The translations under genes and the position numbers were made by a program. 64,000 bases of DNA from assembly GCF_026342035.1 (NCBI RefSeq), contig NZ_JAPENM010000016.1, positions 1 through 64,000 of the forward strand, in the 5' to 3' direction. The stretch is from Aldersonia sp. NBC_00410 (GTDB lineage Bacteria; Actinomycetota; Actinomycetes; Mycobacteriales; Mycobacteriaceae). Numbering within the stretch: the stretch's first letter is position 1; each line of letters starts with the position of its first letter. Under the pieces are notes generated by a model, which ran no database searches, was not told the origin of the DNA, and saw only the letters and a program-made list of their open reading frames with translations. Shown piece by piece: positions 18,017-28,297 of this stretch.

Positions 18017-19648
18017 CTAGGGCTGGCGGCCGAGCGTGCCCATCCCGTCCTCGTCGAAGTGCTCGAGCTCGACCGCCGACGCCGTGTCACCGTTCATCTC
18101 GAAGGTGACCTTGGCGATGCTCCCGTCCGGAGCATTCTCACCGCTCGGGATCATGGTGAATACCGAGCCGTCCCAATGTGTCAGTGGGAACTGCATGTGC
18201 TTCGGCCCGATGGTGAGGATCAGTTGCCCACCGTTCTCGGACACGGTGGCCGGGCCGACGTAGTCGTTGGCGTAGGTACCCATGTATGCGGAATTCGATG
18301 CTGCGGGTGCGGGATTGGCCGGCGGCTGCTCGCCGACCAATTCCCCGACCGGCGCGGACACGGTGGCCGTTAATAGCTTTTCGTACCCGGCGGCCCAATC
18401 CGCTTGTACCGCACCGAAGATCGCGAGGTCGGCGAAATCGTTGCGCAGCGCCTCCGCGGTGCCGTTGCCGCTGGCGTTGGTCAGCACCACGATGCCGAGG
18501 TCCAGGTTGGGAATCGCCATGATGGTGGTACCCGCGCCCTGATAGAACGCACCGGAGTGGGTGAGCCGAACACGACCCGACGAATCGTCGCCGATCTCCC
18601 AGCCGTACCCGAAGAAGGAGTCGCGGGCATCGGTCTGGGTCGGTCCGGCGCCCGCCCGCATCGCCGGGGCCAGCGAGGCGGCCAACGCATCCTCGTCCAC
18701 CACGCGTGTCCCGTCGGCGGTGGTGCCGCCGCGCATCACCATGGCCAGCCAGGTCGCGACGTCGGTCACCGACGCGCTCACCCCGCCGGCGGGGGCTTGC
18801 GCATCCGGCTCGCGGACATACTTGGCTTCGTACTTGCCGTCCACCAGAACATGACCGACGGCGTGGTTGGGCTCGGCCTCGAAATCGGCGAATCGTGAAC
18901 TGGTGTGCGCCATCCCGAGCGGGCGGTAGAGGCTCTCCTCCGACAACGTCGCCCAGTCGGTTCCGGCGGCCGCGGCGACCGACTCCGCGGCCGCGGTCAG
19001 CCCGAAGTTGGTGTACTGGCCTTGGGCGCGGAACGGGTCCAGTGGCAGGTAGCGCAGCCGGTCGAGGACCTGCTGCCGGTCGTAGCCGATGTCCTCGAGT
19101 TGGTCGGCGGCATGGTCCGGCAGGCCGGAGCGGTGTGCGTACATGTCGGCGATGGTGACGTTGGCGGTGACATACGGATCGGCGAGCGCGAACGATGGCA
19201 GGTGCGCGACCAGCGGCGTATCCCACGTCACGGTGCCGTCGCCGATCTCCTTGGCAATGACGGAGGCGCCGATCGGTTTGGACACCGACGCGAGCTGGAA
19301 GGCCGTGTCGGTGTCGACCCTGTCCGGTTTACCGGTGTCGCGAACGCCGTAGCCGCGGGAGAACACGACCTCGCCGTTGTGCACGACGGCCACCGCCATA
19401 CCGGGAATGCCGGTGCGGTCCATCGCCTCCTGTGCGAGCCCGTCGACGCGGTCGATCGCGGCGTTCACCCGCCCGTCGTCGGTCGGTACCCCGGGAATCG
19501 CGGCGGGGTTGGCCCCGGGGCCGGGGCCCGGGACCAGCAATGCACTCGACGTCGTAGTGGTATCGCTCGACGACTCGTCGTTCGAGCAGGCCACCAGCCC
19601 GGCGGCGAGCACTGCGCAGAGGGCGATCAGAACTGGGCGTGCGGTCAT
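18017..19648 (-). CDS. Serine hydrolase / beta-lactamase (class C) family lipoprotein
   Basis: 543-residue exported lipoprotein. The N-terminus is a lipoprotein signal with lipobox LVAC (Cys 21), followed by a Ser/Thr-rich linker. The penicillin-binding-protein-like domain (about 60-410) has SVSK (Ser 121, Lys 124), a YTN motif near 206 and an HSG motif in place of KTG. A C-terminal beta-rich region (about 430-543, YMGTYANDYVGP) resembles DUF3471, often attached to such hydrolases. Family members include esterases, D-amino-acid peptidases and beta-lactamases, so the substrate cannot be told. The ATG at 19648 has GGGAGC about 8 nt upstream. It is convergent with the acyl-CoA synthetase. Confidence 0.9.
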   Translation of the reverse strand: MTARPVLIALCAVLAAGLVACSNDESSSDTTTTSSALLVPGPGPGANPAAIPGVPTDDGRVNAAIDRVDGLAQEAMDRTGIPGMAVAVVHNGEVVFSRGYGVRDTGKPDRVDTDTAFQLASVSKPIGASVIAKEIGDGTVTWDTPLVAHLPSFALADPYVTANVTIADMYAHRSGLPDHAADQLEDIGYDRQQVLDRLRYLPLDPFRAQGQYTNFGLTAAAESVAAAAGTDWATLSEESLYRPLGMAHTSSRFADFEAEPNHAVGHVLVDGKYEAKYVREPDAQAPAGGVSASVTDVATWLAMVMRGGTTADGTRVVDEDALAASLAPAMRAGAGPTQTDARDSFFGYGWEIGDDSSGRVRLTHSGAFYQGAGTTIMAIPNLDLGIVVLTNASGNGTAEALRNDFADLAIFGAVQADWAAGYEKLLTATVSAPVGELVGEQPPANPAPAASNSAYMGTYANDYVGPATVSENGGQLILTIGPKHMQFPLTHWDGSVFTMIPSGENAPDGSIAKVTFEMNGDTASAVELEHFDEDGMGTLGRQP

Positions 19649-19755
19649 AGCTGTGCTCCCGGCGCGGCTCTTGGATTCGGGTTCACGCTACGCACGCGGT
19701 TGCCGCAGTGTTGCCGGTTTCGTGCAGGTCGTAGGTACGTGCTCGCGAGACCGAA

Positions 19756-19793
19756 CAAATGGCCCCCGACACGCCGTCCAGACGGGCCATTTG
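19756..19793. repeat. Inverted repeat upstream of mapB
   Basis: Perfect 10-bp arms, CAAATGGCCC at 19756-19765 and GGGCCATTTG at 19784-19793, separated by 18 bp. It lies in the divergent region between the beta-lactamase-family lipoprotein and mapB and could be an operator or an RNA hairpin. Confidence 0.4.
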
Positions 19794-19806
19794 CTCGTGA
19801 TCACGG

Positions 19807-19836
19807 CAAACGAGAACAGTGCAAACGAGAACAGTG
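19807..19836. repeat. 15-bp tandem duplication upstream of mapB
   Basis: Two identical copies of GCAAACGAGAACAGT (19807-19821 and 19822-19836), followed by a decayed third copy. They end about 30 bp before the -10-like box of mapB and so cover or abut its -35 region. Confidence 0.6.
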
Positions 19837-19865
19837 CGGACGAGTTCTCGGCGCGTCGGGCCTGG

Positions 19866-19871
19866 TATTAC
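19866..19871 (+). promoter_or_regulatory. Candidate -10 box of leaderless mapB
   Basis: TATTAC with 10 nt to the ATG at 19882 and no Shine-Dalgarno sequence, which fits a leaderless or near-leaderless transcript. Confidence 0.45.
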
Positions 19872-19881
19872 CCTCGAAGCC

Positions 19882-20739
19882 ATGCCGACACGTACCGCGC
19901 TCCGCCCCGGGGAGGTTTCGCCCACCCTCGACGTCCCTCGATCCATCGAGCGGCCGGAGTACGTGTGGAAGAAGACGGCCAAGGAAGGCGACGAGCCCTG
20001 GGTGCAGACGCCCGAGACGATCGAGGCGATGCGCATCGCCGGCAAGATCGCCGCCCAGGCGCTGCAGGAAGCGGGCAAGGCGGTTGCGCCCGGCGTGACG
20101 ACCGACCAGCTCGACCGGATCGCGCACGAGTACATGTGCGATCACGGCGCGTACCCCTCGACGCTGGGCTACAAGGGCTTCCCGAAGTCGTGCTGCACCT
20201 CGCTGAACGAGGTGATCTGCCATGGCATTCCGGACTCCACCGTGATCGAAGACGGTGACATCGTGAATATCGATGTCACCGCCTACATCCATGGCGTGCA
20301 CGGCGACACCAATGCCACGTTCCTCGCCGGCAACGTCGATGAGGAAGTGCGGCTGCTCGTCGAGCGCACCGAGGAAGCGACCAAGCGGGCGATCAAGGCG
20401 GTCCGGCCGGGGCGCGAATTGAACGTGATCGGCCGCGTGATCGAGGCCTACGCCAACCGGTTCGGTTACGGCGTCGTGCGTGACTTCACCGGTCACGGTG
20501 TCGGCCCGACCTTCCACAGCGGACTGGTCATCCTGCACTACGACCAGCCGGCGGTCACCGACGTCATCGAGCCGGGGATGACCTTCACCATCGAGCCGAT
20601 GATCAACCTCGGCACTCCCGACTACGAGATGTGGGACGACGGTTGGACGGTGGTAACCAAGGATCGCAAGTGGACCGCGCAGTTCGAACACACTCTGGTC
20701 GTGACCGACAGCGGCGCGGAAATCCTCACGCTGCCGTGA
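19882..20739 (+). CDS. map: Methionine aminopeptidase, type I (MapB-like)
   Basis: 285-residue metalloprotease that removes the initiator methionine from nascent proteins in the cytoplasm. Metal ligands are visible: two Asp in [19 protein letters not shown], His in [10 protein letters not shown], Glu in FTIEPM and Glu in QFEHTLVV. The N-terminal extension of about 40 residues before the catalytic domain ([12 protein letters not shown]) is the one seen in mycobacterial MapB, which has the same length. The ATG at 19882 is chosen over the more upstream in-frame start because it matches that family N-terminus and sits just after a -10-like TATTAC. cobQ follows after 7 bp. Confidence 0.95.
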   Translation: MPTRTALRPGEVSPTLDVPRSIERPEYVWKKTAKEGDEPWVQTPETIEAMRIAGKIAAQALQEAGKAVAPGVTTDQLDRIAHEYMCDHGAYPSTLGYKGFPKSCCTSLNEVICHGIPDSTVIEDGDIVNIDVTAYIHGVHGDTNATFLAGNVDEEVRLLVERTEEATKRAIKAVRPGRELNVIGRVIEAYANRFGYGVVRDFTGHGVGPTFHSGLVILHYDQPAVTDVIEPGMTFTIEPMINLGTPDYEMWDDGWTVVTKDRKWTAQFEHTLVVTDSGAEILTLP

Positions 20740-20746
20740 CACGAGC

Positions 20747-22267
20747 GTGAAGGGCGCGCTGCTCGTCGCGGGCTGCACTTCCGACGCGGGCAAGAGCGTG
20801 GTGGTCGCCGGACTGTGCCGGCTGCTCGCCCGCCGCGGCGTCGCGGTGGCGCCGTTCAAGGCGCAGAACATGTCGAACAACTCCGTGGTCACCCTCGACG
20901 GCGGGGAGATCGGCCGTGCCCAGGCGTTGCAGGCGCACGCCTGCGGACTCGAACCGAGCGTGCGGTTCAACCCGGTCTTGCTCAAGCCGGGCAGCGACCG
21001 GCGCTCTCAGCTCGTCGTCCGCGGCAAGGCCGTCGACACCGTCGGCGCGGCCGACTACTTCCGCCATCGCACCGCCCTGCGCGCCGTGGTCGCCGACGAA
21101 CTCGCCGCTCTGCGTGCCGATTTCGATGTGGTGATCTGCGAAGGTGCGGGCTCACCGGCGGAGATCAACCTGCGCGAGACCGACCTCGCGAACATGGGCC
21201 TGGCCCGGGCCGCGGATCTGCCGGTGCTGGTGGTCGGCGATATCGATCGCGGCGGTGTCCTCGCGCACCTGTTCGGCACGCTCGCGATCCTCGAACCCGC
21301 GGATCAGGCGCTGATCGCGGCGTTCGTGATCAACAAGTTCCGCGGCGACGTCGGACTGCTCGAACCCGGACTGCGCCAACTGCGCGAACTGACCCATCGC
21401 CCGGTGCTCGGTGTGTTGCCCTACGCCGAACAGTTGTGGATCGACGCCGAGGACTCACTCGGCACCGTCGCCGACGCCCCGGTCGGTCGTCCGGCCGCGC
21501 CGCGGGGCAGCGAGTGGCTCACCGTCGCCGCGATCCGGCTGCCGCGCATTTCCAACTCGACCGATGTCGAGGCGCTTGCCTGTGAACCGGGCGTGTCGGT
21601 GCGCTGGGTGACCGAGCCCTCCCGGCTCGCCGGCGCGGACCTCGTCGTGCTGCCTGGCAGTAAATCCACGGTGACCGATTTGGAATGGTTGCGGCGCACC
21701 GGGATTGCGGACGCGCTCGTGGATCGGGCCGGGCGCGGCGGACCAATCTTCGGTGTGTGCGGTGGCTATCAGATGCTCGGTCGGTGTATCGAGGACGAGG
21801 TGGAGTCGGGCCGCGGCAGCGTCCCGGGCCTCGGCCTGCTCGACCTCGACATCCGCTTCGCCACACCCAAAGTGCTCAGCCGAGTCGCCGGCACCGCAGG
21901 GCCGATTCCGGTGCAGGGCTACGAGATTCATCACGGCCGGATCGTCGGCAGCGGCGATGCCCCGCTGCTGCGTTGTGACGACGGCAGTCCCGAGGGGAGC
22001 AGTCGCGGGCCGGTGTCCGGAACGCATTGGCACGGCCTGCTCGAATGCGACGATTTCCGGCGCGCGTTCCTCGTCTCGGCGGCCGAGCAGAGTGGGCGTG
22101 CGGGTTTCATGGTCGCCCCCGATACGTCGTTCGCCGCCGTGCGCGACGGCCAACTCGACCTACTCGCCGACCTCGTCGAGCAGCACCTCGACATGGATGC
22201 GGTGCGCGATCTGATCGAGCACGGCGCGCCGCGCGGCCTGCCGACCTGCACTGTCGGGAGTGCCTAG
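20747..22267 (+). CDS. cobQ: Cobyric acid synthase
   Basis: 506-residue glutamine-dependent amidotransferase that amidates positions b, d, e and g of adenosylcobyrinic acid a,c-diamide in cobalamin synthesis. The N-terminal CbiA-like ATPase domain begins with [11 protein letters not shown] and has [11 protein letters not shown]; the C-terminal glutaminase domain has the nucleophile in [10 protein letters not shown] (near residue 341) and the His in HWHGLLE. The GTG start lies 7 bp after the mapB stop, so it is probably cotranscribed with mapB. The other cobalamin genes sit about 4 kb further on, separated by mqo and unrelated genes. Confidence 0.95.
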   Translation: MKGALLVAGCTSDAGKSVVVAGLCRLLARRGVAVAPFKAQNMSNNSVVTLDGGEIGRAQALQAHACGLEPSVRFNPVLLKPGSDRRSQLVVRGKAVDTVGAADYFRHRTALRAVVADELAALRADFDVVICEGAGSPAEINLRETDLANMGLARAADLPVLVVGDIDRGGVLAHLFGTLAILEPADQALIAAFVINKFRGDVGLLEPGLRQLRELTHRPVLGVLPYAEQLWIDAEDSLGTVADAPVGRPAAPRGSEWLTVAAIRLPRISNSTDVEALACEPGVSVRWVTEPSRLAGADLVVLPGSKSTVTDLEWLRRTGIADALVDRAGRGGPIFGVCGGYQMLGRCIEDEVESGRGSVPGLGLLDLDIRFATPKVLSRVAGTAGPIPVQGYEIHHGRIVGSGDAPLLRCDDGSPEGSSRGPVSGTHWHGLLECDDFRRAFLVSAAEQSGRAGFMVAPDTSFAAVRDGQLDLLADLVEQHLDMDAVRDLIEHGAPRGLPTCTVGSA

Positions 22268-22381
22268 CCGGCCCGACCCGAGAGAGTGGATACGCCGGTG
22301 GCTGGTAGTGCGCTGTGTCCGCGGTGACGTTCGTCATGCGTGCGGCATCTCTCCGGGCGGGCCACGCCGCCGTTCTGCCGG

Positions 22382-22387
22382 TAGCGT
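22382..22387 (+). promoter_or_regulatory. Candidate -10 box of the 22396 gene
   Basis: TAGCGT with 8 nt to the ATG at 22396 and no Shine-Dalgarno sequence; leaderless transcript likely. Confidence 0.45.
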
Positions 22388-22395
22388 TTTCTCTC

Positions 22396-22959
22396 ATGGA
22401 GTCGAAGCAGGTGGAGACCTCCGACGGGGCGTTCGACGTCGCGGTCGGTGGACCGCAATCAGCCCACGTCGTGGCGCTACTGCCGGGATCCGATGATCCG
22501 GGGATCTACGACGAGGTGTGCGCTCGACTACACGAGTCGGGACTGCGCACGGTGGTGATCGGTGCGCCCGGCGCAACACCATCCGAGGCCGCCGTGCTCG
22601 AGGTGCTCGATTCGCTCGGTCTGTCCTGGGTGAACCTCGTCGGCAACGGAGACGGTGCCGAAGTGGCCTGGCTGCTCGCGGCGCGCACCTTCGGCCGGTT
22701 CGTCAGCCTGATCGTCACCGACCGAGGCCATCCGGCGATCCCGGACGCGACCGGCACGGTCCGGGCCGCGGACTGCCCACCGGTGGAGGTGCCGACCACG
22801 GTGATCGTGGGCGATCAGGTCTACCGCGAGGCCGCCGAACTGTCCGGCCGACGCGTCTATGCCGACTTCCGCGTCGTGTCGTTCGAGGACCCCGCTGGGA
22901 TCACCGCGGCGGGGCAGCAGTTGGCGACCGAGATCGTGTTGCGCACGAGCACCTGGTAA
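22396..22959 (+). CDS. Small alpha/beta-hydrolase-fold protein with altered nucleophile elbow
   Basis: 187-residue protein with the hydrophobic strand/loop pattern of a reduced alpha/beta hydrolase: VVALLPGSDDPGIYDEVCARL (oxyanion-type region), then LSWVNLVGNGDGAEVAWLLA where the nucleophile elbow would be. The elbow reads GNGDG, with Gly where G-x-S-x-G has Ser, so ordinary serine-hydrolase activity is doubtful. The start ATG at 22396 is preferred to an upstream in-frame start because of the -10-like TAGCGT just before it. I do not recognise a specific function. It lies between cobQ and a convergent alpha/beta hydrolase. Confidence 0.75.
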   Translation: MESKQVETSDGAFDVAVGGPQSAHVVALLPGSDDPGIYDEVCARLHESGLRTVVIGAPGATPSEAAVLEVLDSLGLSWVNLVGNGDGAEVAWLLAARTFGRFVSLIVTDRGHPAIPDATGTVRAADCPPVEVPTTVIVGDQVYREAAELSGRRVYADFRVVSFEDPAGITAAGQQLATEIVLRTSTW

Positions 22960-22997
22960 CCCACCCGCCGGTCCGCCGGTGAGATGCTCACTGCCGG

Positions 22998-24032
22998 TCA
23001 GCCGGCGAGGTTTTCACCGTTCGCGTCTCGGTGGGCGTGCAGCCAATCCAGCCAGCGGTCGAGTTCGTCGAACGCGTTCGCCAGCGCAGGCGCGCCGGAC
23101 AGGAACACGTCGTGGCGGGCGTTCTCGATCGGCACGATCGCGGTCCGCTCACCGAGGCAGCCCGACCAGCGCTGGATCTGTTTGACGTCGAGCACGGCGT
23201 CGGCGACGTCGACCTCGGACCCGTAGTTGCGGACGAACTTCGACAGCTTCGAGCGCAGGATCAGGGCGGGCACGCCGATGTCGAGCCCGCGGTGCAGTCG
23301 CTGGTGGCCGATCCGGATCGCGCGCAGCCAGCCGAAGCGGACCGGGAAGCCGGCAAGCGGTTTCCAGTCCAGGTCGTAGTCCCATTCGCCCGCGGCGCTC
23401 GTGTGCAGGCTGGTGCCGTAGGAATCGATGCCCTGGCCGGGGAGCACCGACAGTCCACGCAGCCGGCCGACCGTGTGAATGATCGTGGTGCCGATGTTGC
23501 GGACGAATGCCGGGCCCTGCAGGTCGAACCAGGGGCTGTTGAGGATCAGACCGCTGACACCGTCGAGCGAGTCGGCGCGGCGCAGCCGATCGAGCCACAG
23601 CGGCAGAATCAATCCACCGGTGGAATGTGCCATGAGCAGGACGTCGGTGCCGGTGTCGGAACGTACCTTCGCGAGTGCGGAATTCAATTCCACGTCGTAA
23701 AGGGTGAGGTCGGACACATAATGCGGGGTCTGTCCCGCGCGCTGCGACCGCCCGCACTTGCGTAGGTCGATGGCGTAGAAGGCGTAACCGAGTTTCGCGA
23801 AATGCTCCGCGAGGTGTCGCTGGAAGAAGTAGTCGGTGTATCCGTGCAGGTAGAGGACCGCGCCGGCAGGACGTTCGAGACCTGCGGCGACGTGCCTGAC
23901 CAGGGTCGCGAAGATTTGGCCCTCGCCCTCCGGATCGGTGCCGAGAGGAAGCGTGGACTGCTCGTATCCCTCGCCGAGAATGTCGGGTTGCCAGTCCGAC
24001 CACGGCGAGTCCGATTGCGCGTAATGCGTCAC
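22998..24032 (-). CDS. Alpha/beta hydrolase (lysophospholipase-like)
   Basis: 344-residue cytoplasmic-looking serine hydrolase. An oxyanion-type motif [12 protein letters not shown] lies near residue 65 and the nucleophile elbow is MAHSTGG near residue 135, with a C-terminal His probably in ARHDVFLSG. The lack of a signal peptide and the general pattern suggest the monoglyceride lipase/lysophospholipase group; the substrate is not known. It is divergent from mqo, as is a hydrolase gene next to mqo in M. tuberculosis (Rv2854). The GTG start at 24032 follows a -10-like TAGATT by 6 nt. Confidence 0.88.
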   Translation of the reverse strand: MTHYAQSDSPWSDWQPDILGEGYEQSTLPLGTDPEGEGQIFATLVRHVAAGLERPAGAVLYLHGYTDYFFQRHLAEHFAKLGYAFYAIDLRKCGRSQRAGQTPHYVSDLTLYDVELNSALAKVRSDTGTDVLLMAHSTGGLILPLWLDRLRRADSLDGVSGLILNSPWFDLQGPAFVRNIGTTIIHTVGRLRGLSVLPGQGIDSYGTSLHTSAAGEWDYDLDWKPLAGFPVRFGWLRAIRIGHQRLHRGLDIGVPALILRSKLSKFVRNYGSEVDVADAVLDVKQIQRWSGCLGERTAIVPIENARHDVFLSGAPALANAFDELDRWLDWLHAHRDANGENLAG

Positions 24033-24038
24033 ATTCCC

Positions 24039-24044
24039 AATCTA
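24039..24044 (-). promoter_or_regulatory. Candidate -10 box of the alpha/beta hydrolase
   Basis: On the minus strand TAGATT precedes the GTG at 24032 by 6 nt without a Shine-Dalgarno sequence, a leaderless arrangement. Confidence 0.45.
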
Positions 24045-24240
24045 TCGGGAGCTTCGACCCCGGGTGAGGCGCACAATCGAGTTGGGTGAATGCCGGGTAA
24101 CCTGTGCCCGACGGTCGCGCGTAATCCGGACTTCATCGGGGTACGTGCAGGTTGGAGCGGACCGGCTCGGACCCAACCAACCCCAAGTGCCTGCAGGTAG
24201 AAAACGTACCCGCACCCACAGACAAGGAAGTCGACTCACC

Positions 24241-25800
24241 GTGTCGCATGCAGCAGTGAACTCGAACAGCGTGGATTCGGACAGCGCAACCGACGTCGTT
24301 CTCATCGGCGCCGGCATCATGAGCGCCACCCTCGGCACCATGTTGCAGCAGTTGCAACCGGATTGGTCGATCACGCTGTTCGAACGGCTCGACGCCGCCG
24401 CCGCGGAGAGCAGTGACCCGTGGAACAACGCGGGCACCGGGCACTCCGCGCTGTGCGAACTGAACTACACCCCCGCACGCCCGGACGGCACCGTCGACAT
24501 CACCAAGGCCGTCACGGTGAACGAGCAGTTCCAGGTGTCGCGGCAGTTCTGGGCGCACGCGGTCGAGACCGGCGTGCTGCACGACCCCAAGGACTTCATC
24601 AACCCGATCCCGCATGTCAGCTTCGTGCACGGCGCGGACAACGTGCGCTACCTCCGGGCCCGCTACGACGCGCTGGCCGGCAACCCGCTGTTCGCCGGTA
24701 TGGAGTTCATCGACGATCCCGACGAGTTCGGGCGTCGGCTGCCGCTGATGGCCAAGGGCCGCGACTTCGCCGACCCGGTCGCGCTGAACTGGAGCCAGGA
24801 CGGCACCGACATCGACTTCGGCGCGTTGACCAAGCAATTCATCAACAACCTCTCCTCTTCCGGCGGCACCGTGCACTTCGGGTACGAGGTGCGCAACATC
24901 AGCAAGCAGTCCGATGGGCGCTGGAAGGTCAAGGTCCGCAACAACCGCACTCTGCGCACGCGCACCGTGACCGCCCGGTTCGTCTTTGTCGGCGCAGGCG
25001 GCGGGGCGCTGCCACTGCTGCAGAAGGCGGGCATCAAGGAAGCCAAGGGGTTCGGCGGCTTCCCGGTCAGCGGCCAGTTCCTGCGCAGCACCAACCGCGA
25101 CCTCATCGAGGCGCACCACGCCAAGGTCTACGGCAAAGCCCCCGTCGGCGCGCCGCCGATGTCGGTACCGCACCTCGACACCCGAGTGATCGACGGACGC
25201 CCGGGCCTGCTGTTCGGCCCGTACGCGGGCTGGACGCCGAAGTTCCTCAAGGAAGGCAAGCTGACCGATCTGCCCAAGTCGGTGAAGCCGAACAACCTCG
25301 GCTCGCTGCTCGGCGTCGGCGTCACCGAACTCGGCCTCACCAAATACCTGGTCGGCGAGCTGCTGCAGTCGCAGGCCGACCGGGTGGACACCCTCGCGGA
25401 GTTCGTGCCCAAGGCGGCGGCGAAGGACTGGGAGCTGATCACGGCCGGTCAGCGCGTACAGGTTATCCGGCGCAAGGGCGTCGGCGGCGTACTCGAATTC
25501 GGCACCGCCGTGATCACCGCGGAGGACGGCAGCATGGCCGGCCTGCTCGGTGCCTCGCCCGGCGCGTCCACCGCGGTCCCCGCGATGATCGACGTGCTGC
25601 AGAAGTGCTTCGGTCGCGAGTACCCGGGCTGGGAGCCCAAGCTCAAGGAAATGGTGCCGTCGCTCGGCGTCGAACTTGCCGAAAACACGAAGCTGTTCGA
25701 CGAGGTCTGGGACTGGACGTCGCGGGCACTCCAGCTGCGCAAAGACGATGTTCCCGGGGCGGATCAGTCGAGCCGGCTCGCACGCGCCGCTTCGGTGTGA
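24241..25800 (+). CDS. mqo: Malate:quinone oxidoreductase
   Basis: 519-residue FAD-dependent membrane-associated enzyme that oxidises malate to oxaloacetate and reduces quinone, an alternative to NAD malate dehydrogenase in the TCA cycle. The FAD-binding motif [17 protein letters not shown] lies near residue 20; the family sequences [20 protein letters not shown] and [15 protein letters not shown] are present, and length matches the family. The GTG at 24241 is chosen because AAGGAAG lies 11 nt before it; a longer in-frame ORF upstream is not supported. The 208-bp upstream region has a -10-like TAACCT at 24098, giving a leader of roughly 135 nt. Confidence 0.95.
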   Translation: MSHAAVNSNSVDSDSATDVVLIGAGIMSATLGTMLQQLQPDWSITLFERLDAAAAESSDPWNNAGTGHSALCELNYTPARPDGTVDITKAVTVNEQFQVSRQFWAHAVETGVLHDPKDFINPIPHVSFVHGADNVRYLRARYDALAGNPLFAGMEFIDDPDEFGRRLPLMAKGRDFADPVALNWSQDGTDIDFGALTKQFINNLSSSGGTVHFGYEVRNISKQSDGRWKVKVRNNRTLRTRTVTARFVFVGAGGGALPLLQKAGIKEAKGFGGFPVSGQFLRSTNRDLIEAHHAKVYGKAPVGAPPMSVPHLDTRVIDGRPGLLFGPYAGWTPKFLKEGKLTDLPKSVKPNNLGSLLGVGVTELGLTKYLVGELLQSQADRVDTLAEFVPKAAAKDWELITAGQRVQVIRRKGVGGVLEFGTAVITAEDGSMAGLLGASPGASTAVPAMIDVLQKCFGREYPGWEPKLKEMVPSLGVELAENTKLFDEVWDWTSRALQLRKDDVPGADQSSRLARAASV

Positions 25801-25813
25801 TAGTCAAAGCCCC

Positions 25814-26260
25814 ATGGCGGCTACCCTCCACCGGTCCTGGTCCTACGACCTGAGCACGAGCACGCTCTACGAATTGCTCAAGCTTCGCGTCGAGGTGTTC
25901 GTTGTCGAGCAGAAGTGCCCGTACCCGGAATTGGACGGACGTGACCTCGAACCGGAGACCCGACACTTCTGGCTGGAATCCGATGGTGAGGTCATCGCGA
26001 CGATCCGGCTGCTCGAGGAACATCAGGACGGCAAGACCTTTCGGATCGGCCGGCTGTGCGCCCGCACGGACGTGCGCGGCGAAGGGCACACCACCCGGCT
26101 GCTGCAGGCGGCGCTCGCCGAGGTCGGGTCCGATCCGTGCGTGATCAACGCGCAGACCTACTTGGTGGACATGTACGCCAAGCACGGCTTCAAGTCCGTC
26201 GGCCCCGAGTTCCCGCTCGACGGGATTCCACACGTGCCGATGCAACGCGGCGGCAACTGA
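25814..26260 (+). CDS. GNAT family N-acetyltransferase (ElaA-like)
   Basis: 148-residue acetyltransferase of the ElaA type. The N-terminal LRVEVFVVEQKCPYPELDGRDL and the acetyl-CoA binding motif RIGRLCARTDVRGEGHTTRLLQ are characteristic, and the end KHGFKSVGPEFPLDGIPHV is conserved in this group. The acceptor is unknown. It starts 13 bp after mqo with no separate promoter apparent, so it is likely cotranscribed; M. tuberculosis has the same mqo-GNAT-chelatase order. The ORF could start earlier only within mqo. Confidence 0.88.
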   Translation: MAATLHRSWSYDLSTSTLYELLKLRVEVFVVEQKCPYPELDGRDLEPETRHFWLESDGEVIATIRLLEEHQDGKTFRIGRLCARTDVRGEGHTTRLLQAALAEVGSDPCVINAQTYLVDMYAKHGFKSVGPEFPLDGIPHVPMQRGGN

Positions 26261-26301
26261 CCCAGCACGCGCCTGGCCCCGGCCGGCCCGAGCGGTACAC
26301 C

Positions 26302-26307
26302 TAGAGT
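26302..26307 (+). promoter_or_regulatory. Candidate -10 box of the chelatase gene
   Basis: TAGAGT with 6 nt to the GTG at 26314 and no Shine-Dalgarno sequence; leaderless transcript likely. It would head the cobalamin run. Confidence 0.5.
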
Positions 26308-26313
26308 TGCCGT

Positions 26314-28257
26314 GTGACTTCAGCCGACCGTCCCGTTGCCGACAGCGATGTGGGATTCCCGTTCAGCGCGGTTGTCGGGCAAGACCGGTTGCGCCTTGCG
26401 CTGGTCCTGTGCGCCGTGCACCCCGGCATCGGCGGCGTGCTCGTGCGCGGCGAGAAGGGCACAGCGAAGTCGACGGTCGTCCGGGCGCTCGCGGCACTGC
26501 TGCCGCCGATTGCCGGTGGACAGCGCCGCGCCCGGCTCGTGGAATTGCCGGTCGGCGCGACCGAGGACCGCGTCATCGGGTCGTTGAACCTGGAGAAGGT
26601 GCTGCGCGAGGGGGAGACCGCGTTCCAGCCCGGACTTCTCGCCGCAGCCCATCACGGCGTGCTCTACGTCGACGAGGTCAATCTGCTGCACGACCACCTC
26701 GTCGACGTGCTGCTCGATGCGGCCGCGATGGGCCGCGTGCACATCGAGCGCGACGGGGTCTCGCATTCGCACCCGTCCCGGTTCGTGCTCGTCGGCACGA
26801 TGAACCCCGAGGAAGGCGAGTTGCGTCCCCAGCTGCTCGACCGGTTCGGGCTCACGGTCGACGTGACCGCCTCGCGGGATGTGGACGTGCGCATGGAGGT
26901 AGTCCGCCGCCGGCTCGACTTCGAGCACGATCCGGCCGCGTTCGCTGCGCAGTGGGCCGATGCGGACGCCGCGGTGGCGGCACGAATCCTTACCGCCCGC
27001 GCCGCCGTGGACGCGGTGACCCTCGACGACGACGAATTGCGGCGGATCGCCGCCCTGTGTGCGTCCTTCGACGTGGACGGCATGCGGGCCGACCTCGTCG
27101 TCGCACGAACCGCGACCGCGCATGCTGCCTGGCGCGGCGCGGACACGGTCACCGAGGACGACATCCGGGTGGCCGCCGAGCTGGCGTTGCCGCATCGGCG
27201 TCGCCGCGACCCGTTCGACGAGCCCGGCATCGACCCGGGACAGCTCGACGACGCGATGCGCGACGCTCAGCAGCATCTCGATGATCAAGCCGAACCGGAA
27301 GCCGAACCGCCGTACGGCAACGACGACACGCAGCCCCCGCAACCCGAAAGTGCATCGGGTGATCCCGAAGGCCCCGACGATCCCGGTGACGGCGGGCCCG
27401 GCGGCGGTGTGGCGCCGGGGCGCCCGTCCGCACCGCCACGCACGACCGGCGCGGTGCGCAAGCTGGAGATCCCCGGAGTGGGGCAGGGCGCGCCGGGACG
27501 GCGCTCCCGCTCGCAGGCACGGCACGGCCGCGCCACGCGTGCCACCGAACAGCCCGGCAAGGGCCTGCACCTGATCGGCACGCTGTACGCCGCGGCCAGG
27601 CATCAGCGGTCGCGCGGTCGCACCGACGGACGGATCCTGCTGGCGCCCGGCGATGTTCGCGGTGCCGAGCGGGAGGGTCGGGAGGCCAACCTGGTCGTCT
27701 TCGTGGTCGATGCCTCCGGGTCGATGGCCGCGCGGGACCGGCTCGCCGCGGTGACCGGGGCAGTCGTCGCACTGCTACGCGACGCGTATCAGCGCCGGGA
27801 CAAGGTCGCGGTGATCACGCTGCGCGGTTCCGAGGCCGAGCTGGTGCTGCCGCCGACCTCGTCGGTCGACATCGCGGTTCGCCGGCTGAGCGGACTGCGC
27901 ACCGGTGGCAAGACACCGTTGGCCCAGGGACTGCTGCGCGCCCGTGAAGTCGTGCTCCGCGAGCAGGTCCGCGACCCGCAGCGGCGCGCCATGATGGTGC
28001 TGCTCACCGACGGCCGCGCCACCGGTGGCACCGATCCGATCGGGCGCGCGCGCACGGCGGCGGCACTGCTCGCGGGGACCGGGGCGACATCGGTCGTGGT
28101 GGACTGCGAACGCGGCATGGTCCGGCTCGGGCTCGCCGCCGAGTTTGCGCGGAATCTCGGCGGGATCTGCCTGCGACTCGACGAGATCACCGCCGATGCG
28201 GTGTCCGGGGCCGTTCGCCTCGGCGATCACCGGCGCCGCTCCGGCCGCGCGGCCTGA
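26314..28257 (+). CDS. Fused Mg-chelatase-like protein (ChlI AAA+ plus ChlD VWA)
   Basis: 647 residues combining two chelatase subunits. The N-terminal AAA+ domain has [10 protein letters not shown] (Walker A, near 44), LYVDEVNLL (Walker B, near 115) and [20 protein letters not shown] long acidic/Pro-rich linker (about 320-400) leads to a C-terminal VWA domain with MIDAS motif [10 protein letters not shown] near 470 and [10 protein letters not shown]. Single-chain proteins of this type sit in actinobacterial cob clusters next to cobO and cobB and are thought to power CobN-type cobalt insertion in place of separate CobS and CobT; that role is inferred. cobO follows after 40 bp. Confidence 0.9.
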   Translation: MTSADRPVADSDVGFPFSAVVGQDRLRLALVLCAVHPGIGGVLVRGEKGTAKSTVVRALAALLPPIAGGQRRARLVELPVGATEDRVIGSLNLEKVLREGETAFQPGLLAAAHHGVLYVDEVNLLHDHLVDVLLDAAAMGRVHIERDGVSHSHPSRFVLVGTMNPEEGELRPQLLDRFGLTVDVTASRDVDVRMEVVRRRLDFEHDPAAFAAQWADADAAVAARILTARAAVDAVTLDDDELRRIAALCASFDVDGMRADLVVARTATAHAAWRGADTVTEDDIRVAAELALPHRRRRDPFDEPGIDPGQLDDAMRDAQQHLDDQAEPEAEPPYGNDDTQPPQPESASGDPEGPDDPGDGGPGGGVAPGRPSAPPRTTGAVRKLEIPGVGQGAPGRRSRSQARHGRATRATEQPGKGLHLIGTLYAAARHQRSRGRTDGRILLAPGDVRGAEREGREANLVVFVVDASGSMAARDRLAAVTGAVVALLRDAYQRRDKVAVITLRGSEAELVLPPTSSVDIAVRRLSGLRTGGKTPLAQGLLRAREVVLREQVRDPQRRAMMVLLTDGRATGGTDPIGRARTAAALLAGTGATSVVVDCERGMVRLGLAAEFARNLGGICLRLDEITADAVSGAVRLGDHRRRSGRAA

Positions 28258-28297
28258 CAGTACTGTTCCCCGCGGTCGACGAAAGGACCACGCACCC

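Noticed and set aside
24045-24240. Possible riboswitch upstream of mqo
   Set aside because: There are some short repeats, such as a repeated TGCAGGT, but no pattern of a known riboswitch class; only a normal leader is suggested.
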